In this document: piece after piece, positions 9,294 through 19,494 of the stretch
Layout: each line of letters opens with the position of its first letter
Numbering within the stretch: the stretch's first letter is position 1
Source of the DNA: Saussurea involucrata
Taxonomy: Eukaryota; Streptophyta; Magnoliopsida; Asterales; Asteraceae
Assembly: GCA_033807775.1 (NCBI GenBank)
Contig: CM066326.1
Coordinates: 95,272,873-95,336,872, forward strand
Direction of reading: 5' to 3'
Length of the DNA: 64,000 nt
Made by a program: the position numbers and the translations under genes
Notes under the pieces: generated by a model
Seen by the model: only the letters and a program-made list of their open reading frames with translations
Databases searched by the model: none
Told to the model about the DNA's origin: nothing

Positions 9294-12135
9294 TTAATCT
9301 TGAACACACAAGTCAGGATTCAATCCCAAACTTTGATTGATGATCCTTCTTACCAGGTATCTTGCCATCTTAGAATCTTTGTTACCCACCAACTTAGTTT
9401 TTAGCATTCCTTTCAACCTTGTCATGCTGTGCTTGTATACTTTATCCACCAAATAATACTCATGATATGCATAGTCAAGTGTTATGACATACACACCACA
9501 GTTTTCAATAAGCATCCAGTTGGTAACAGCTTGAAATTGCCTTTCTGTCAAATACTTAACTGCTTCTGTATTGAACATTAGACACAAGTATTCAAGTACC
9601 ATTTTGGTGATGGACATTCCATTCTCAGTCAGCATATTTCCATAAAGCTTCATTCCTACCTTGAACATCTCCTCAATGTCAGATCTAGAGCACATCCTGA
9701 TAAGTCTTCCCCATGTAGAACTGACCTCAAACTTCCCATCTGCTCTTTTTACTCTAATGTACTCCTTTCTTTGATCTCTCAAAGTATCCCAGAAGATGAT
9801 CTCAGGAGCCATAGAAGCTAATGGTTTAACTTTGATTGGACTAGTATCAACCACAGTAATATACATATCACATTGAGCATTTGTTGGTGATTGTACATTG
9901 CTTGGTTGACCTGATGGAGTTGCCACTTCTTCTTCAGCAACTTTTTGATCAGCTTTCTCTTTCACAACTTCCTCCTTAGCTTCTTCTACAATGGGTTCCA
10001 CCCTAGGCTTCTTTACAACTTTCTTCTTTGAAGCTATAGACTTTGTTCTTGGTCTTTTGTTTGACACCATCTTGGTTCTTTTGAGTGATTTAACAGCTTC
10101 AGGAATGGTTTCCGTTGTTTCCTTTGTTTCTGCTGTTTCAGGGATGGTTTCTGCTGTTTCCTTTGTTTCTGCTGCTTCAGGGATGGTTTCTGCTGCCTTA
10201 TGTTTTTCAGCAACATTAACCATTTCTGCTGCTTGAATGGTTTCTGCTGCTTTTTTACTAGCAGCATTAACCATTTCTGTTGCTCTATTTGTTACTGCTT
10301 CTTTTATAATCTTTGATACTGCTGCTTCAACACTATTCTTCACAATCTCAAATACCTCTGCTTCAATCTCAGATTTGGTTACTGTAGATACAGATACTGT
10401 TTCCTTCTCACTTTCGGATACTGCTGCATCAACAAGACTCTTCATAATTTCAGCTACTGCTGCTTCAATCTCAGATACTGCAGCATTAACTGTTTCTACT
10501 GCTTTTTCTGTGGTTTCTGCTGCTTTCTCACTTTCTGCTTCCTTTGCAACTTCTGCAACCTGCTCAGCCTCCCCCTCAACCTTATGCTCATTCTCCCCCT
10601 CAACCTTTGCATCCTCCATGTTTAGTTCAGTTTCTAACTCCCCCTTTTTGGAAGCATCAGTGGTTGATCTTCTCCTTTTCAGAACATACTGAGCTTTCTT
10701 CCTTCTTTGCAGCAGTTTGGTGATCATCTTCTTATTCTTCTCTATCTTGGTGTGTTGATAAAGAACCACCTTCTTAAGCTCATCAATCTCCTTCTGCTGA
10801 TCCATGACATCAATGTTGATGTTGGCAATGGTTTCCATCAATTCCTCATAAGTATATCTATCCTCACCTGGTTTAGAAGTGTTTACCTCCCTTTTCAGGA
10901 TCATTGGAAGTTTTAGTAGGTGTCTCTTGCCTGGAAAAAGCACAACCTACTCCCATGGTTTCTTGGCGCCTGGGTCCTCTGAATGTTTTCACATTCTGAG
11001 TTGCCGTGGGGAAGGTCTTAGTGATGTTACCACTATCCTTCTCTTTGCTAGCAGAAGTAGTGGCAGCCTTGCAGCCCACATGCTCATCCTTCTCCTTAGA
11101 GAGCACCTTCTTGGGGTTGGGAGACACCCCTGTGGTTACCCTTTTGATATTCTCTATTGGAGAATGCTCCAATAGAGAGCTTGTAGGCTTTGGGCTATTA
11201 GGAGATACATCAAGGGAAGGAACCTTGTGTACCTTTCTTCTTTCAAACTTCTTGGTGATTTTTGGAGTGGGTCTTAAAAGAATGGACTGTGGGATTTCTT
11301 TGGTGATGGAAGGTTGGGATTGGCCATCAGTGGGTGTGTCTAATGGGGGCCTTGACCCTGATGCCATACCTTCAGTGGTGTGGGACACAACCATCATTGT
11401 AGAGAACAATGGTGTGTCAACTCCTTCCGAGTCCCTAGGAATTCTTCTCATATTTGAGAAAACCTTCCCTTTAGGGGGTTTTGGCACATATACCTCAGCG
11501 GACTGAGGTAAATCCGTCAATTCATGGTTAATTACTTCTTGGACAAACCTGGGATACATGTAAAAGCTCTTTTTGGATTCTAGGTTTGCCACAAGATCAT
11601 TAAAAATCATTGCTGAAAAATTGAACTTTCTGGCAGTGGTTAAGCAGACCAAGGCATAAGCAATGGTACTGCTAAACTCACTCCATCCAGTTGTTTTCTT
11701 TGAAATACAGTGCATAAGAGTATGAACAAGAAATCGCCATTGGGTGAAAAACTTTGACTTGTAGAATTTAAAAATTCCAATGGGACCTTCATACCCCATT
11801 CTTGGTAAGGTCGAGAAAAGTTCATCATTAGAGAGATAGGTTATACCTGAGGCATCATCTAAGTGAAGAGTGATGCGAATAACCTCCTCTGTGACCTTCA
11901 AGGGTTTGTCACAAACCCTTGTTCGAATGATTTTCTGCCCATCTTCGAATATAACCGTGGCATTCTCCCAAAATTGCTTTTGATGCTCGATATATATGGT
12001 TGGGCACACTGTTAGGGCATGAGAGATGTGTGTGGACTTGAGAAAATCCACAATATCATGAAATCCTGCGGCCTGCTTTGGCTTCTGAAGCATCGCAATC
12101 TCATTGTGCTCATCGACAAACTCCATTGTCGTCAT
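9294..12135 (-). pseudogene. Extra downstream frame of the Copia element (broken by one frameshift)
   Basis: Two minus-strand frames, 12,213-10,873 and 10,943-9,294, overlap by about 70 bp in different phases. They read as one protein of about 945 residues with a single frameshift near 10,900. The likely start is ATG at 12,135 (MTTMEFVDEHNEIA), because the upstream ATG at 12,213 lies only some 35 bp from a TATA box. The N-terminal part (about 250 residues, with VCPTIYIEHQKQFWENA and LVHTLMHCISKKTTGWSEF) resembles hypothetical proteins I associate with Asteraceae Copia elements. A Ser/Pro-rich part and a short coiled coil follow. The middle is a long Ala/Glu/Thr-rich repeat (AAETIPEAAETKETAET style) and a Lys-rich basic patch (KKKVVKKPR). 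The C-terminal part of about 170 residues is globular. There is no transmembrane segment, so I would not call it env-like. Function unknown. Confidence 0.75.
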
Positions 12136-12246
12136 TCTTCCTGAGGATTTGGATAGAAAACACAGAGATTCTAGGGAGAAAAGGTTAGAACGAGAGAGAG
12201 AAATTGAATGCAAAGAGACGTTATGAACTTTGGCGGGCTGAAAGAG

Positions 12247-12254
12247 TATTTATA
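12247..12254 (-). promoter_or_regulatory. TATA-like box upstream of the Copia extra frame
   Basis: Minus-strand TATAAATA, the same octamer as in the element's LTRs (8,826-8,833 and 19,025-19,032). It lies about 110 bp before the likely start codon at 12,135. The intervening leader is CT-rich (ttctctctctcgttct), as in many plant 5' leaders, and the 17-bp repeat array lies just upstream. Promoter activity is inferred. Confidence 0.5.
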
Positions 12255-12282
12255 GCAGTACTAGCCCTGATTTTCTTTAGAA

Positions 12283-12690
12283 GCAGTATTAACGACTTAG
12301 CAGTATTAACGACTGAGCAGTATTAACTGCAAGGCAGTATTAACTACACAGCAGTATTAACTACACAAGCAGTATTAACTACTAAGCAGTATTAACTACT
12401 AAGCAGTATTAACTACAAAGCAGTATTAACTACAAAGCAGTATTAACTACTAAGCAGTATTAACTACAAAGCAGTATTAACTACACATGCAGTATTAACT
12501 ACTAAGCAGTATTAACTACAAAGCAGTATTAACTACAAAGCAGTATTAACTACTAAGCAGTATTAACTACAAAGCAGTATTAACTACTAAGCAGTATTAA
12601 CTACTAAGCAGTATTAACTACAAAGCAGTATTAACTACACATTAGCAGTAGTAATTCTGCACTGGCAGTAGTAACTATACTTACACTTTG
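12283..12690 (-). repeat. Array of about 21 copies of a 17-bp unit with the core GCAGTATTAAC
   Basis: Twenty-one copies of GCAGTATTAAC follow one another with mainly 17-bp spacing, in units of the form gcagtattaactacwaa. Two diverged copies (gcagtagtaa) trail at 12,644-12,680. There are no unique spacers. The array lies between pol and the extra frame, and its core word is the one that fills the U3 part of the LTR. Confidence 0.93.
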
Positions 12691-12969
12691 CAGCACTTGT
12701 CAATCTGAGTCATACTGAGGTTCTGAGAAAACTAGTAAGTAACACCAAATATACAAAGAAATACAGGTATAAAAAAATTAAAAATCATGAATTTATTCAA
12801 GGTTGATCAAGCCCACACTTGCTACCAAGAAAGTGAATCGACCCACATCAAATGCTTTTGTGAATAGATCTGCAAACTGGTCATTGGTATGAACTTTAGC
12901 AACTTGAATCAATTTCTTTTCATTACAGTCTCTAATAAAGTGATACCTGATCTCTATGTGCTTTGTTTT

Positions 12970-15900
12970 TTAGTGTTTGACAGGATTGTTAACAATGCTA
13001 ATGGCACTGTTGTTGTCAATGAAGATTGGAGTGTGAAGAAATGTTACCCCATAGTCCAACATCTGATTCTGAATCCATAACACCTGAGAACAGCAACTTG
13101 CAGCAGCTATATACTCAGCTTCTGTTGTAGATAAGGACACTGTGGTTTGTTTTTTACACTGCCATGATACAAGTCTTGCACCCAAAAACTGACATCCACC
13201 TGAAGTAGACTTCCTATCCATGTTAGCTCCACCTAAGTCACTATCTGAGTATGCAAGCAAGTCAAACGAAGATTCATAAGGATACCAAAGACCTAATCTA
13301 GGTTGCCCTCTTAGGTATCTAAAAATTCTTTTGACTGCATGAAGGTGTGATTGCTTAGGTGTAACCTGAAATCTGGCACAAACACATACAGGAAACATAA
13401 TGTCTGGTCTAGAGGCTGTGAGATACATGAGTGATCCAATCATTGATCTGTAATGATGGACATCCACATCCTCCCCCTCAAGATCTGCAGTGATCTGTTT
13501 GTGTGTCTCCATTGGTGTGCTTGCTGGCTTTGAGTCTGTTAAACCATACTTGTTCAGGATGTCTTTCACATATTTGGATTGGCTTATGAAAATCCCATCT
13601 TTCCTCTGTTTCACCTGAAGCCCAAGGAAGAAAGTAAGTTCTCCTATGGAACTTATCTTGAAGCTCTTGTGCATTAACTCTTCAAACTCTTTACACATGT
13701 GATCATTTGTGGATCCAAAGATGATGTCATCCACATAGATCTGAACAAGTAGTGTGTCTTTCTTTCTCCTCTTAATGAACAAGGTCTTGTCAATGACTCC
13801 TCTTTCAAATTCATTTTTCAAGAGATAGGTAGACAGGGTGTCATACCATGCTCTTGGGGCTTGATGTAAACCATAAAGTGCCTTCTTCAACTTGTACACT
13901 CTGTCAGAGTGCAATGGATTCTCAAATCCAGGGGGTTGACAGACATATACTTCTTCATCAATACTTCCATACAGAAAAGCACTTTTTACATCCATTTGGT
14001 AGACCTTGAACTTCATGTATGAGGCATAGGCTAGAAATAGCCTAATTGCTTCAATCCTTGCCACTGGAGCAAAGACTTCCTCATAGTCTATACCTTCTTC
14101 CTGAGTATACCCTTGAGCAACCAGCCTTGCTTTGTTTCTGATCACAATTCCTCTGTCATCCTTCTTGTTTCTGAAAATCCACTTGGTGCCAATTGCTCTA
14201 TGACCTTTTGGAAGGTCCACCAAGTCCCAAACATCCTGTAATTTAAACTGTAGCAGCTCCTCTTGCATTGCTTCTATCCAACTTGGATCTTTCATAGCAT
14301 CATAAGCCTTTTTGGGCTCAATTTGGGATAGAAAGCAAGTAAGTACAGTATTAACTGTATTCTGCTGATCTTGTAGCTCTTGAAGTCTGCTTTGATTCCT
14401 AGTCATCATGGGAGAAGCAATGTCTCCTATAACCAACTCAGGAGGATGATTTTTCTGAGTTCTTGATGGATGACCAGGTTTCTCAACTAAGTTCCCATCC
14501 AGATTTGACTCATTTAAGTCTGGATTTTCTTCAGCTTCTTCAAGTACTTCAGACTCTCTTGAAGTCTGATTTTCCTCTATTCTTCTCTCTTCTTCATTCT
14601 GAATGGGTTCAGCTTCCTTTTCTGGTTCACAGAAGTCAACAGGATCAATGGTAGGGAGTGGAAATATCACAGACTGGATACTGTTATCTGATGGTGGTGC
14701 ATCCCTTTGTCCTGCATTTACATCACTACTGAAACCCAAAGAATTAGTGAGTGAATCAATGTCAAATAGCCAATCAGGACCTGAACCAATAGGATTTGGT
14801 GTGTTCTCATTGCATTTGACATTGTCACTTTCTTCAATTATTCTAGAAGAGGTATTAAACACTCTGTAAGCCTTACTCTGAGATGAGTAACCAACAAGAA
14901 AGCCATCATCTGCTTTGCTATCAAACTTACCTAAGTGAGATTTGGTATTGAGAATTGTACAAGGACACCCAAATGGTTTGAAAAATCCAATAAATGGTTT
15001 CTTTTTCAGAAAAAGCTCATAAGGTGTCTTGTTTTTAGGCTTTATGACCAAAACTCTGTTCTGAACATAACAAGCAGTATTAACTGCTTCTGCCCAAAAA
15101 GTAGTGGCTAATTTTGAATCAGCTAACAGAGATCTAGCAGCCTCAATCAGTGTCCTATTCCTTCTCTCAGCAACACCATTCTGTTGTGGAGTCCTAGGAG
15201 CACTGTATTGTCTCTCAATTTCTTTTTCCTCACAAAAGGTGTTTAGATCAACGTTTTTAAATTCAGTCCCATTATCTGATCTAATGACTTTCACTTTTTG
15301 ATTTGATTGGTTTTCAATTCTAAGAATAAAAGATTTGATCAGTCCACTTGTCTCATCTTTAGTTCTCATAAAATATACCCAAGTAAATCTAGAGTAATCA
15401 TCAACAATAACTAAACAGTATGACTTATTGCCAATGCTCATGACATTTGTAGGGCCAAACAGATCCATATGCAACAACTGAGGAGGATTTGAGATAGTGT
15501 TTATCTCTTTGGACTTATGAGAAGTTTTGTGTTGTTTGCCTTTGAGACATGCAACACAATGATCATCACATGAATAGACTTTTGATGGTAAACCCCTAAC
15601 AAGATTATTTTTAACAAGTTTATTCATTGTTTTAAAATTCATGTGACACATCCTTCTGTGCCAAAGTGATGATTCATCTATTGAAGCTTTTGATACCAAA
15701 CAATTTAGAGATGAATCAGATGAAACACTTTCTAAATCTAAACAATACACATTATCCTTTCTAGGAGTTCTCAATAGTATCATGTTTTCATCAACTACTT
15801 TGAATCCAAGAGCAAGAATAATGCATTCAGAATCAGTAAATAATATACTATGTTTCTTGTCACAGACCTGTGATACACTTAACAGGTTGTATCTCAATTG

Positions 15901-16116
15901 CGCAACATAGTAAACATCCTCAAATGTCATCTTACCTTTTGACACATCACCTTTACCACTTATCTTACCTCCTACAGGATTATTTCCAAAAGCAACATGT
16001 CCTCCATCAATTCTTTTGAAATTCTTGAGGCAGGCCATGTTACCTGTCATGTGCCTGGAGCAACCACTATCAACATGCCAGATGCTCTTCCCCTTGAGCT
16101 GTTGGTTGCCCTGCAC
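12970..16116 (-). CDS. Copia pol (protease, integrase, reverse transcriptase, RNase H), truncated by a stop
   Basis: This 1,048-codon frame encodes, in order, an aspartic protease ([12 protein letters not shown], residues about 13-24), the pre-integrase HHCC zinc motif (about 150-195), an integrase core with its D, D and E residues ([30 protein letters not shown]), a reverse transcriptase with YVDD at about residue 793, and RNase H ([17 protein letters not shown]). It opens without an ATG in the -1 phase relative to gag. Gag ends at 16,131 and the frame is open from about 16,137, so expression by -1 frameshifting or an equivalent is likely. A stop at 12,970-12,972 falls inside RNase H. The same phase continues without stops to 12,793 and would add about 58 conserved-looking residues, so the stop is probably a recent point mutation. 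Confidence 0.93.
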   Translation of the reverse strand: MQGNQQLKGKSIWHVDSGCSRHMTGNMACLKNFKRIDGGHVAFGNNPVGGKISGKGDVSKGKMTFEDVYYVAQLRYNLLSVSQVCDKKHSILFTDSECIILALGFKVVDENMILLRTPRKDNVYCLDLESVSSDSSLNCLVSKASIDESSLWHRRMCHMNFKTMNKLVKNNLVRGLPSKVYSCDDHCVACLKGKQHKTSHKSKEINTISNPPQLLHMDLFGPTNVMSIGNKSYCLVIVDDYSRFTWVYFMRTKDETSGLIKSFILRIENQSNQKVKVIRSDNGTEFKNVDLNTFCEEKEIERQYSAPRTPQQNGVAERRNRTLIEAARSLLADSKLATTFWAEAVNTACYVQNRVLVIKPKNKTPYELFLKKKPFIGFFKPFGCPCTILNTKSHLGKFDSKADDGFLVGYSSQSKAYRVFNTSSRIIEESDNVKCNENTPNPIGSGPDWLFDIDSLTNSLGFSSDVNAGQRDAPPSDNSIQSVIFPLPTIDPVDFCEPEKEAEPIQNEEERRIEENQTSRESEVLEEAEENPDLNESNLDGNLVEKPGHPSRTQKNHPPELVIGDIASPMMTRNQSRLQELQDQQNTVNTVLTCFLSQIEPKKAYDAMKDPSWIEAMQEELLQFKLQDVWDLVDLPKGHRAIGTKWIFRNKKDDRGIVIRNKARLVAQGYTQEEGIDYEEVFAPVARIEAIRLFLAYASYMKFKVYQMDVKSAFLYGSIDEEVYVCQPPGFENPLHSDRVYKLKKALYGLHQAPRAWYDTLSTYLLKNEFERGVIDKTLFIKRRKKDTLLVQIYVDDIIFGSTNDHMCKEFEELMHKSFKISSIGELTFFLGLQVKQRKDGIFISQSKYVKDILNKYGLTDSKPASTPMETHKQITADLEGEDVDVHHYRSMIGSLMYLTASRPDIMFPVCVCARFQVTPKQSHLHAVKRIFRYLRGQPRLGLWYPYESSFDLLAYSDSDLGGANMDRKSTSGGCQFLGARLVSWQCKKQTTVSLSTTEAEYIAAASCCSQVLWIQNQMLDYGVTFLHTPIFIDNNSAISIVNNPVKH

Positions 16117-16130
16117 ATCAGATAAATCAG

Positions 16131-18659
16131 TTAGTTTTTATTGGGAACCCAAGCCACAGTGGTCTTGGGTCTCCCTTGCTCATCAAAGTACTTGCACTGG
16201 GTTTTGATGAGATTTTCAAACTTAGGTACTGCAGAACTGGAGTACTTTGTCAATATGATTGGTCTAGCAGCACAAAAACTAGAAGCAGTATTAACCTTAG
16301 AAGAAGTACTAACAGTGTTAGCAGCACTAACACTGCTAGCAGCAGTATTGTTCTTAGAAGAGGTACTAACAGAGTTAGCAGCACTAACACTGTTAGCAGT
16401 AGCATTCTCTTTAAAAGAAGTACTAACAGTGTTAGCAGCACTAACACTGCTAGCAGCAGTATTGGCAGTAGTATTGCTTCTAGCAGCACTATCCTTGTCA
16501 GCAGTACTATCTGAGGTAGCAGTACTAACATTAGTGCTTTTGGGGATCCACATATTGACACATTCCTTTTCAGTCTGTTTTCTCATGTGGCTTTTGGATT
16601 CAGTTTGTTTCTTAGCCACATTATTCCTTGCAGGCTTCCTATAACAGTGTTTGGCAAGATGATTCAATCTACCACAAATAAAACAAGGTTTTGGTCTGTT
16701 AATCCTTTGCAGATCAACTCCTTGCTTTTGTGCCCACTGGTTATTCCAATTTCTTTGATTTCCCCTCTTTTTATCATGTTTTTGGGGCTTATTCTCTTGA
16801 TATTTCTTGCAAGAACAATGTTCACAAGTATTAGAGTTCACAACAGTGGTCTGTGTATAATGAACTCCCTTTCCCTTTCCAGTCCTTTTCATCTCATTGT
16901 TCTTAACACATGGACTTACACATTCCTCACCAGATCCTTCTTTTTCAGTCTTATCCTCAACAACTACTTTATCTAATGGATCTACTTCAGTGGCTCCTTC
17001 AGGTAAGTCCTTCCTATCCTTGGTTTCTAATAGGTCTGACTTAGGAGGGATGTAGTTGTTGTTGTAGGGTGGGGGTGTGGCATTGTACCCTATGCCTGGT
17101 TTCAACTTACTATGGATTTGAGAGTTGATTATGTTGTCCATGACTTTAGAGGCACAATTAAACTTTTCTACATCAAGTTTAACTTTCTCAAGCTCTCCTT
17201 TTAGTTTCTCACACTCTTCCCTGGATTCTCTAAGCTGGAACTCTAGACCATCCTTTTCCCATTTCCAGTAGTTTGTATCATAGGAGTGTTGAAGTTCATT
17301 GGCTTGAAAAGCCCTAATCTGTTCTTCAAACTTCTCAACAATTACTACATAGTCTTTTCTGTCCTTTTCTAATCTCTTAAGGTCATCACACATTCCCTGA
17401 TTGTGATCTCTATACCTTTTAACAGTGTCTATACAAGCTTGAGTACAGAGATTAGATTTTACCTCAGTGGGAAGATCTGAAACTTCAGCCATAAGTGCTT
17501 GATTTTGGATGGCCTCTTCTGCTTGATCACTCCAATCAAATCCCATTCCTTGTTGAGAGACAAGAGCTTGAATAGAGTTTCTGTTTTGATTGGAACTTCC
17601 AGCCTGAGTTTGTTGATGGCTGTTGTGAGATGTTCCACCTCTACATTCCCTGGCAAAGTGTCCCATCTTGTGACACTTGTAGCATTCAACTTTGGACTTG
17701 TCAAATCCAGCATCATCTTCTCTTCTTTGGGAAAAGTTGTTTCTCTCTGTCCTCTTTATGAATCTCTTCACCCTCATAGACAGCATAGCCATCTGCCACT
17801 TGATATCCATCTCTTCAAGATCATCAGCATTAATCTGTTCTAAGTCATCATTAATCAATGAGGAATTAACATGACTAGAAAAGAAGGCTTCTAGTACTGA
17901 ATCATTGGTCTTTTCCTGATTGACTCCTCCAGCAGCACTAACTGATTCAGGATTAGCAGTAGAATCAGGTGATGCTGAAAGGAGTGCAGCATTATGTACA
18001 TATCCAGAGGGCTTCTTTTTGGCTTCAACCTCTGCTTCAAAGACTCTAAGATCATTGTAAAGATCATCAAGCTCTTTATCTTCCAATTGGTCATTCTGTC
18101 TGAAGGACACAGTATACATTGTCCACTCTTCACCTAATGATCTTAAGAACTTTCTGTTAACATCATCAGCCTCCATCTTGACTCCTACTGTGGCCAATTC
18201 TCCAATCAGCTTATTAAATCTATCAAAAGTTTGAGTCATAGACTCATTCTTAGTAGAAGTAAAGTTTTCATACTGCTGCTTGACAATTGCCTTCTGATTC
18301 CTCTTGGTGCTTTTGGTGCCAGTGAATCTCTTTTCCAATGCATTCCACAGAATCTGAGCATCAGTGCAGTGATGAAATTGATGCTGATATTCATTGGGGA
18401 TAGCCAAAAGCAGAGTGCTTAAGGCCTTCATCTCTATTTGTCTGACTTTTCTCTCTGCATCAGTCTTTGGAGGAGGTCTTTTGCCTTCTGGTCCAATTCT
18501 TCCTTCAGCACATGGACCATTCTCTATGATATCCCAGATGGAATAATCAGTAAGCAGAATATACTGCTTGATTCTAATTTTCCACATGTCAAACTCATTG
18601 GGTCTGAGCATGGGAACCTTAGAAACAAGAGTACTGTTTGATTCAATAGAATTGTCCAT
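16131..18659 (-). CDS. Copia gag (842 residues)
   Basis: This is the structural polyprotein that forms the particle and binds element RNA. Residues 1-210 match the usual plant Copia gag region (the DUF4219/UBN2-type fold: [34 protein letters not shown]). A CCHC zinc knuckle [14 protein letters not shown] lies at about 326-339 and a second, [14 protein letters not shown], at about 651-664. A long Glu/Lys-rich coiled-coil-like stretch lies between them. The C-terminal 140 residues are Ser/Ala/Asn/Thr/Val repeats ([12 protein letters not shown] style) whose codons carry the element's GTTAGTGCTGC-type word. The start ATG at 18,659 lies 29 bp inside the tRNA primer site. At over 800 residues with two well-separated knuckles it is longer than most Copia gags. 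Confidence 0.93.
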   Translation of the reverse strand: MDNSIESNSTLVSKVPMLRPNEFDMWKIRIKQYILLTDYSIWDIIENGPCAEGRIGPEGKRPPPKTDAERKVRQIEMKALSTLLLAIPNEYQHQFHHCTDAQILWNALEKRFTGTKSTKRNQKAIVKQQYENFTSTKNESMTQTFDRFNKLIGELATVGVKMEADDVNRKFLRSLGEEWTMYTVSFRQNDQLEDKELDDLYNDLRVFEAEVEAKKKPSGYVHNAALLSASPDSTANPESVSAAGGVNQEKTNDSVLEAFFSSHVNSSLINDDLEQINADDLEEMDIKWQMAMLSMRVKRFIKRTERNNFSQRREDDAGFDKSKVECYKCHKMGHFARECRGGTSHNSHQQTQAGSSNQNRNSIQALVSQQGMGFDWSDQAEEAIQNQALMAEVSDLPTEVKSNLCTQACIDTVKRYRDHNQGMCDDLKRLEKDRKDYVVIVEKFEEQIRAFQANELQHSYDTNYWKWEKDGLEFQLRESREECEKLKGELEKVKLDVEKFNCASKVMDNIINSQIHSKLKPGIGYNATPPPYNNNYIPPKSDLLETKDRKDLPEGATEVDPLDKVVVEDKTEKEGSGEECVSPCVKNNEMKRTGKGKGVHYTQTTVVNSNTCEHCSCKKYQENKPQKHDKKRGNQRNWNNQWAQKQGVDLQRINRPKPCFICGRLNHLAKHCYRKPARNNVAKKQTESKSHMRKQTEKECVNMWIPKSTNVSTATSDSTADKDSAARSNTTANTAASSVSAANTVSTSFKENATANSVSAANSVSTSSKNNTAASSVSAANTVSTSSKVNTASSFCAARPIILTKYSSSAVPKFENLIKTQCKYFDEQGRPKTTVAWVPNKN

Positions 18660-18687
18660 AATAATTGTAGAATTCTAAGAAACACAA

Positions 18688-18699
18688 GCTCTGATACCA
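18688..18699 (-). other. Primer-binding site for initiator tRNA-Met
   Basis: Minus-strand TGGTATCAGAGC, the standard complement of the 3' end of plant initiator tRNA-Met, two bases inside the 5' LTR. It fixes the element's direction. Confidence 0.95.
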
Positions 18700-18701
18700 C
18701 T

Positions 18702-19427
18702 TGTCAGGATCGAATCTTGACAAGACTAATAATACTTAGAACTCAGAATTAAAGAATCTGCGGAATAGAACTTTAATTCTCACAATCAATGAACAATATA
18801 TCAGAAAACACACAGCTGTTTGTATTCACTAATTCAACTCACAAGCTTACAACCAAACCTCAATCTTGATGAACAGGCTCAATCAAGACGACTTCTACTT
18901 CTCTAGAAATAGGGTTCTAAACCTTGAGGTTAATTCTCTCTAAAACAAAACGTATTCAGAAAAACTCTCGTATATCGCGTATATTGTATATGTTGCCTAT
19001 TATCAATAGCTATCTATCAACATCTATTTATACAAAATAATTACAAGATAACTATCAAAACAAAATTGATCTTCAGAATATTCTTTCACGATTATCTTCA
19101 ATCATTCCATCTTTATCTCCAATATCTTCGCATACCAAACTTATCACATCAGCAGTATTAACTTCATTCAGCATGAGCAGTACTAATATTCTCCAGCAGC
19201 ATTAATTCATTCCAGCAGCATTAACTTGACTCAGCAGTACTAATATTCTCCAGCAGCATTAATGCATCAGCAGTACTAACCTTGTTCCAGCAGTATTAAC
19301 TTTGTCTTGCAGTAGTAACTATGTTCTGGCAGTACTAACCTTTACTGGCAGTAGAAACTTTGTTCTGGAAGTAGTAATGTTGTTCTGGCCGTACTAACCA
19401 TACTTAGCAAATCTTCAGTTCCCAACA
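18702..19427 (-). repeat. 5' LTR of the Copia element
   Basis: 726 bp, the partner of 8,503-9,228. It has the same U3 word cluster (about 19,145-19,400) and the TATA box TATAAATA on the minus strand at 19,025-19,032. Confidence 0.95.
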
Positions 19428-19494
19428 AAGGCACACTCCTCTTCTCATGCTCGCGTAAATCGCCGAAACCCTAAACTCCCCACCTACACCGACG

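Larger units (their letters stand above)
8503..19427 (-). mobile_element. Full-length SIRE-like Copia retrotransposon
   Basis: Two 726-bp LTRs in direct orientation (8,503-9,228 and 18,702-19,427) begin TGTCAGG and end CCAACA on the plus strand. They are flanked by the 5-bp target duplication AAGGC (8,498-8,502 and 19,428-19,432). The element reads on the minus strand. A primer-binding site complementary to initiator tRNA-Met lies beside the right LTR, which is therefore the 5' LTR, and a polypurine tract (AGGGAGAGAT on the minus strand) lies beside the left one. Order is LTR, gag, pol, 17-bp repeat array, extra frame, LTR. I count about seven LTR differences in 726 bp, so the insertion is recent. 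Pol has one premature stop and the extra frame one frameshift, so this copy is unlikely to move unaided. Confidence 0.96.

Noticed and set aside
9991..10692. Plus-strand Ser/Ala/Val-rich frames opposite the Copia extra frame
   Set aside because: They are antisense shadows of the Ala/Glu/Thr repeat and have no independent signals.
9294..12135. Calling the Copia downstream frame an envelope gene
   Set aside because: There is no signal peptide, transmembrane helix or furin-like site; its content is Ala/Glu/Lys-rich and apparently soluble or nuclear.
12283..12690. Regular direct repeats that look like a CRISPR array
   Set aside because: The 17-bp units are contiguous with no unique spacers, the DNA is plant nuclear, and the array lies inside a retrotransposon.
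16141..16644. Plus-strand Leu/Ala/Val-rich frames opposite gag, resembling membrane proteins
   Set aside because: They are antisense readings of the Ser/Ala/Asn gag repeats.
18688..18700. A tRNA-Met-like sequence
   Set aside because: It is only the 12-base primer-binding site beside the LTR, not a tRNA gene.
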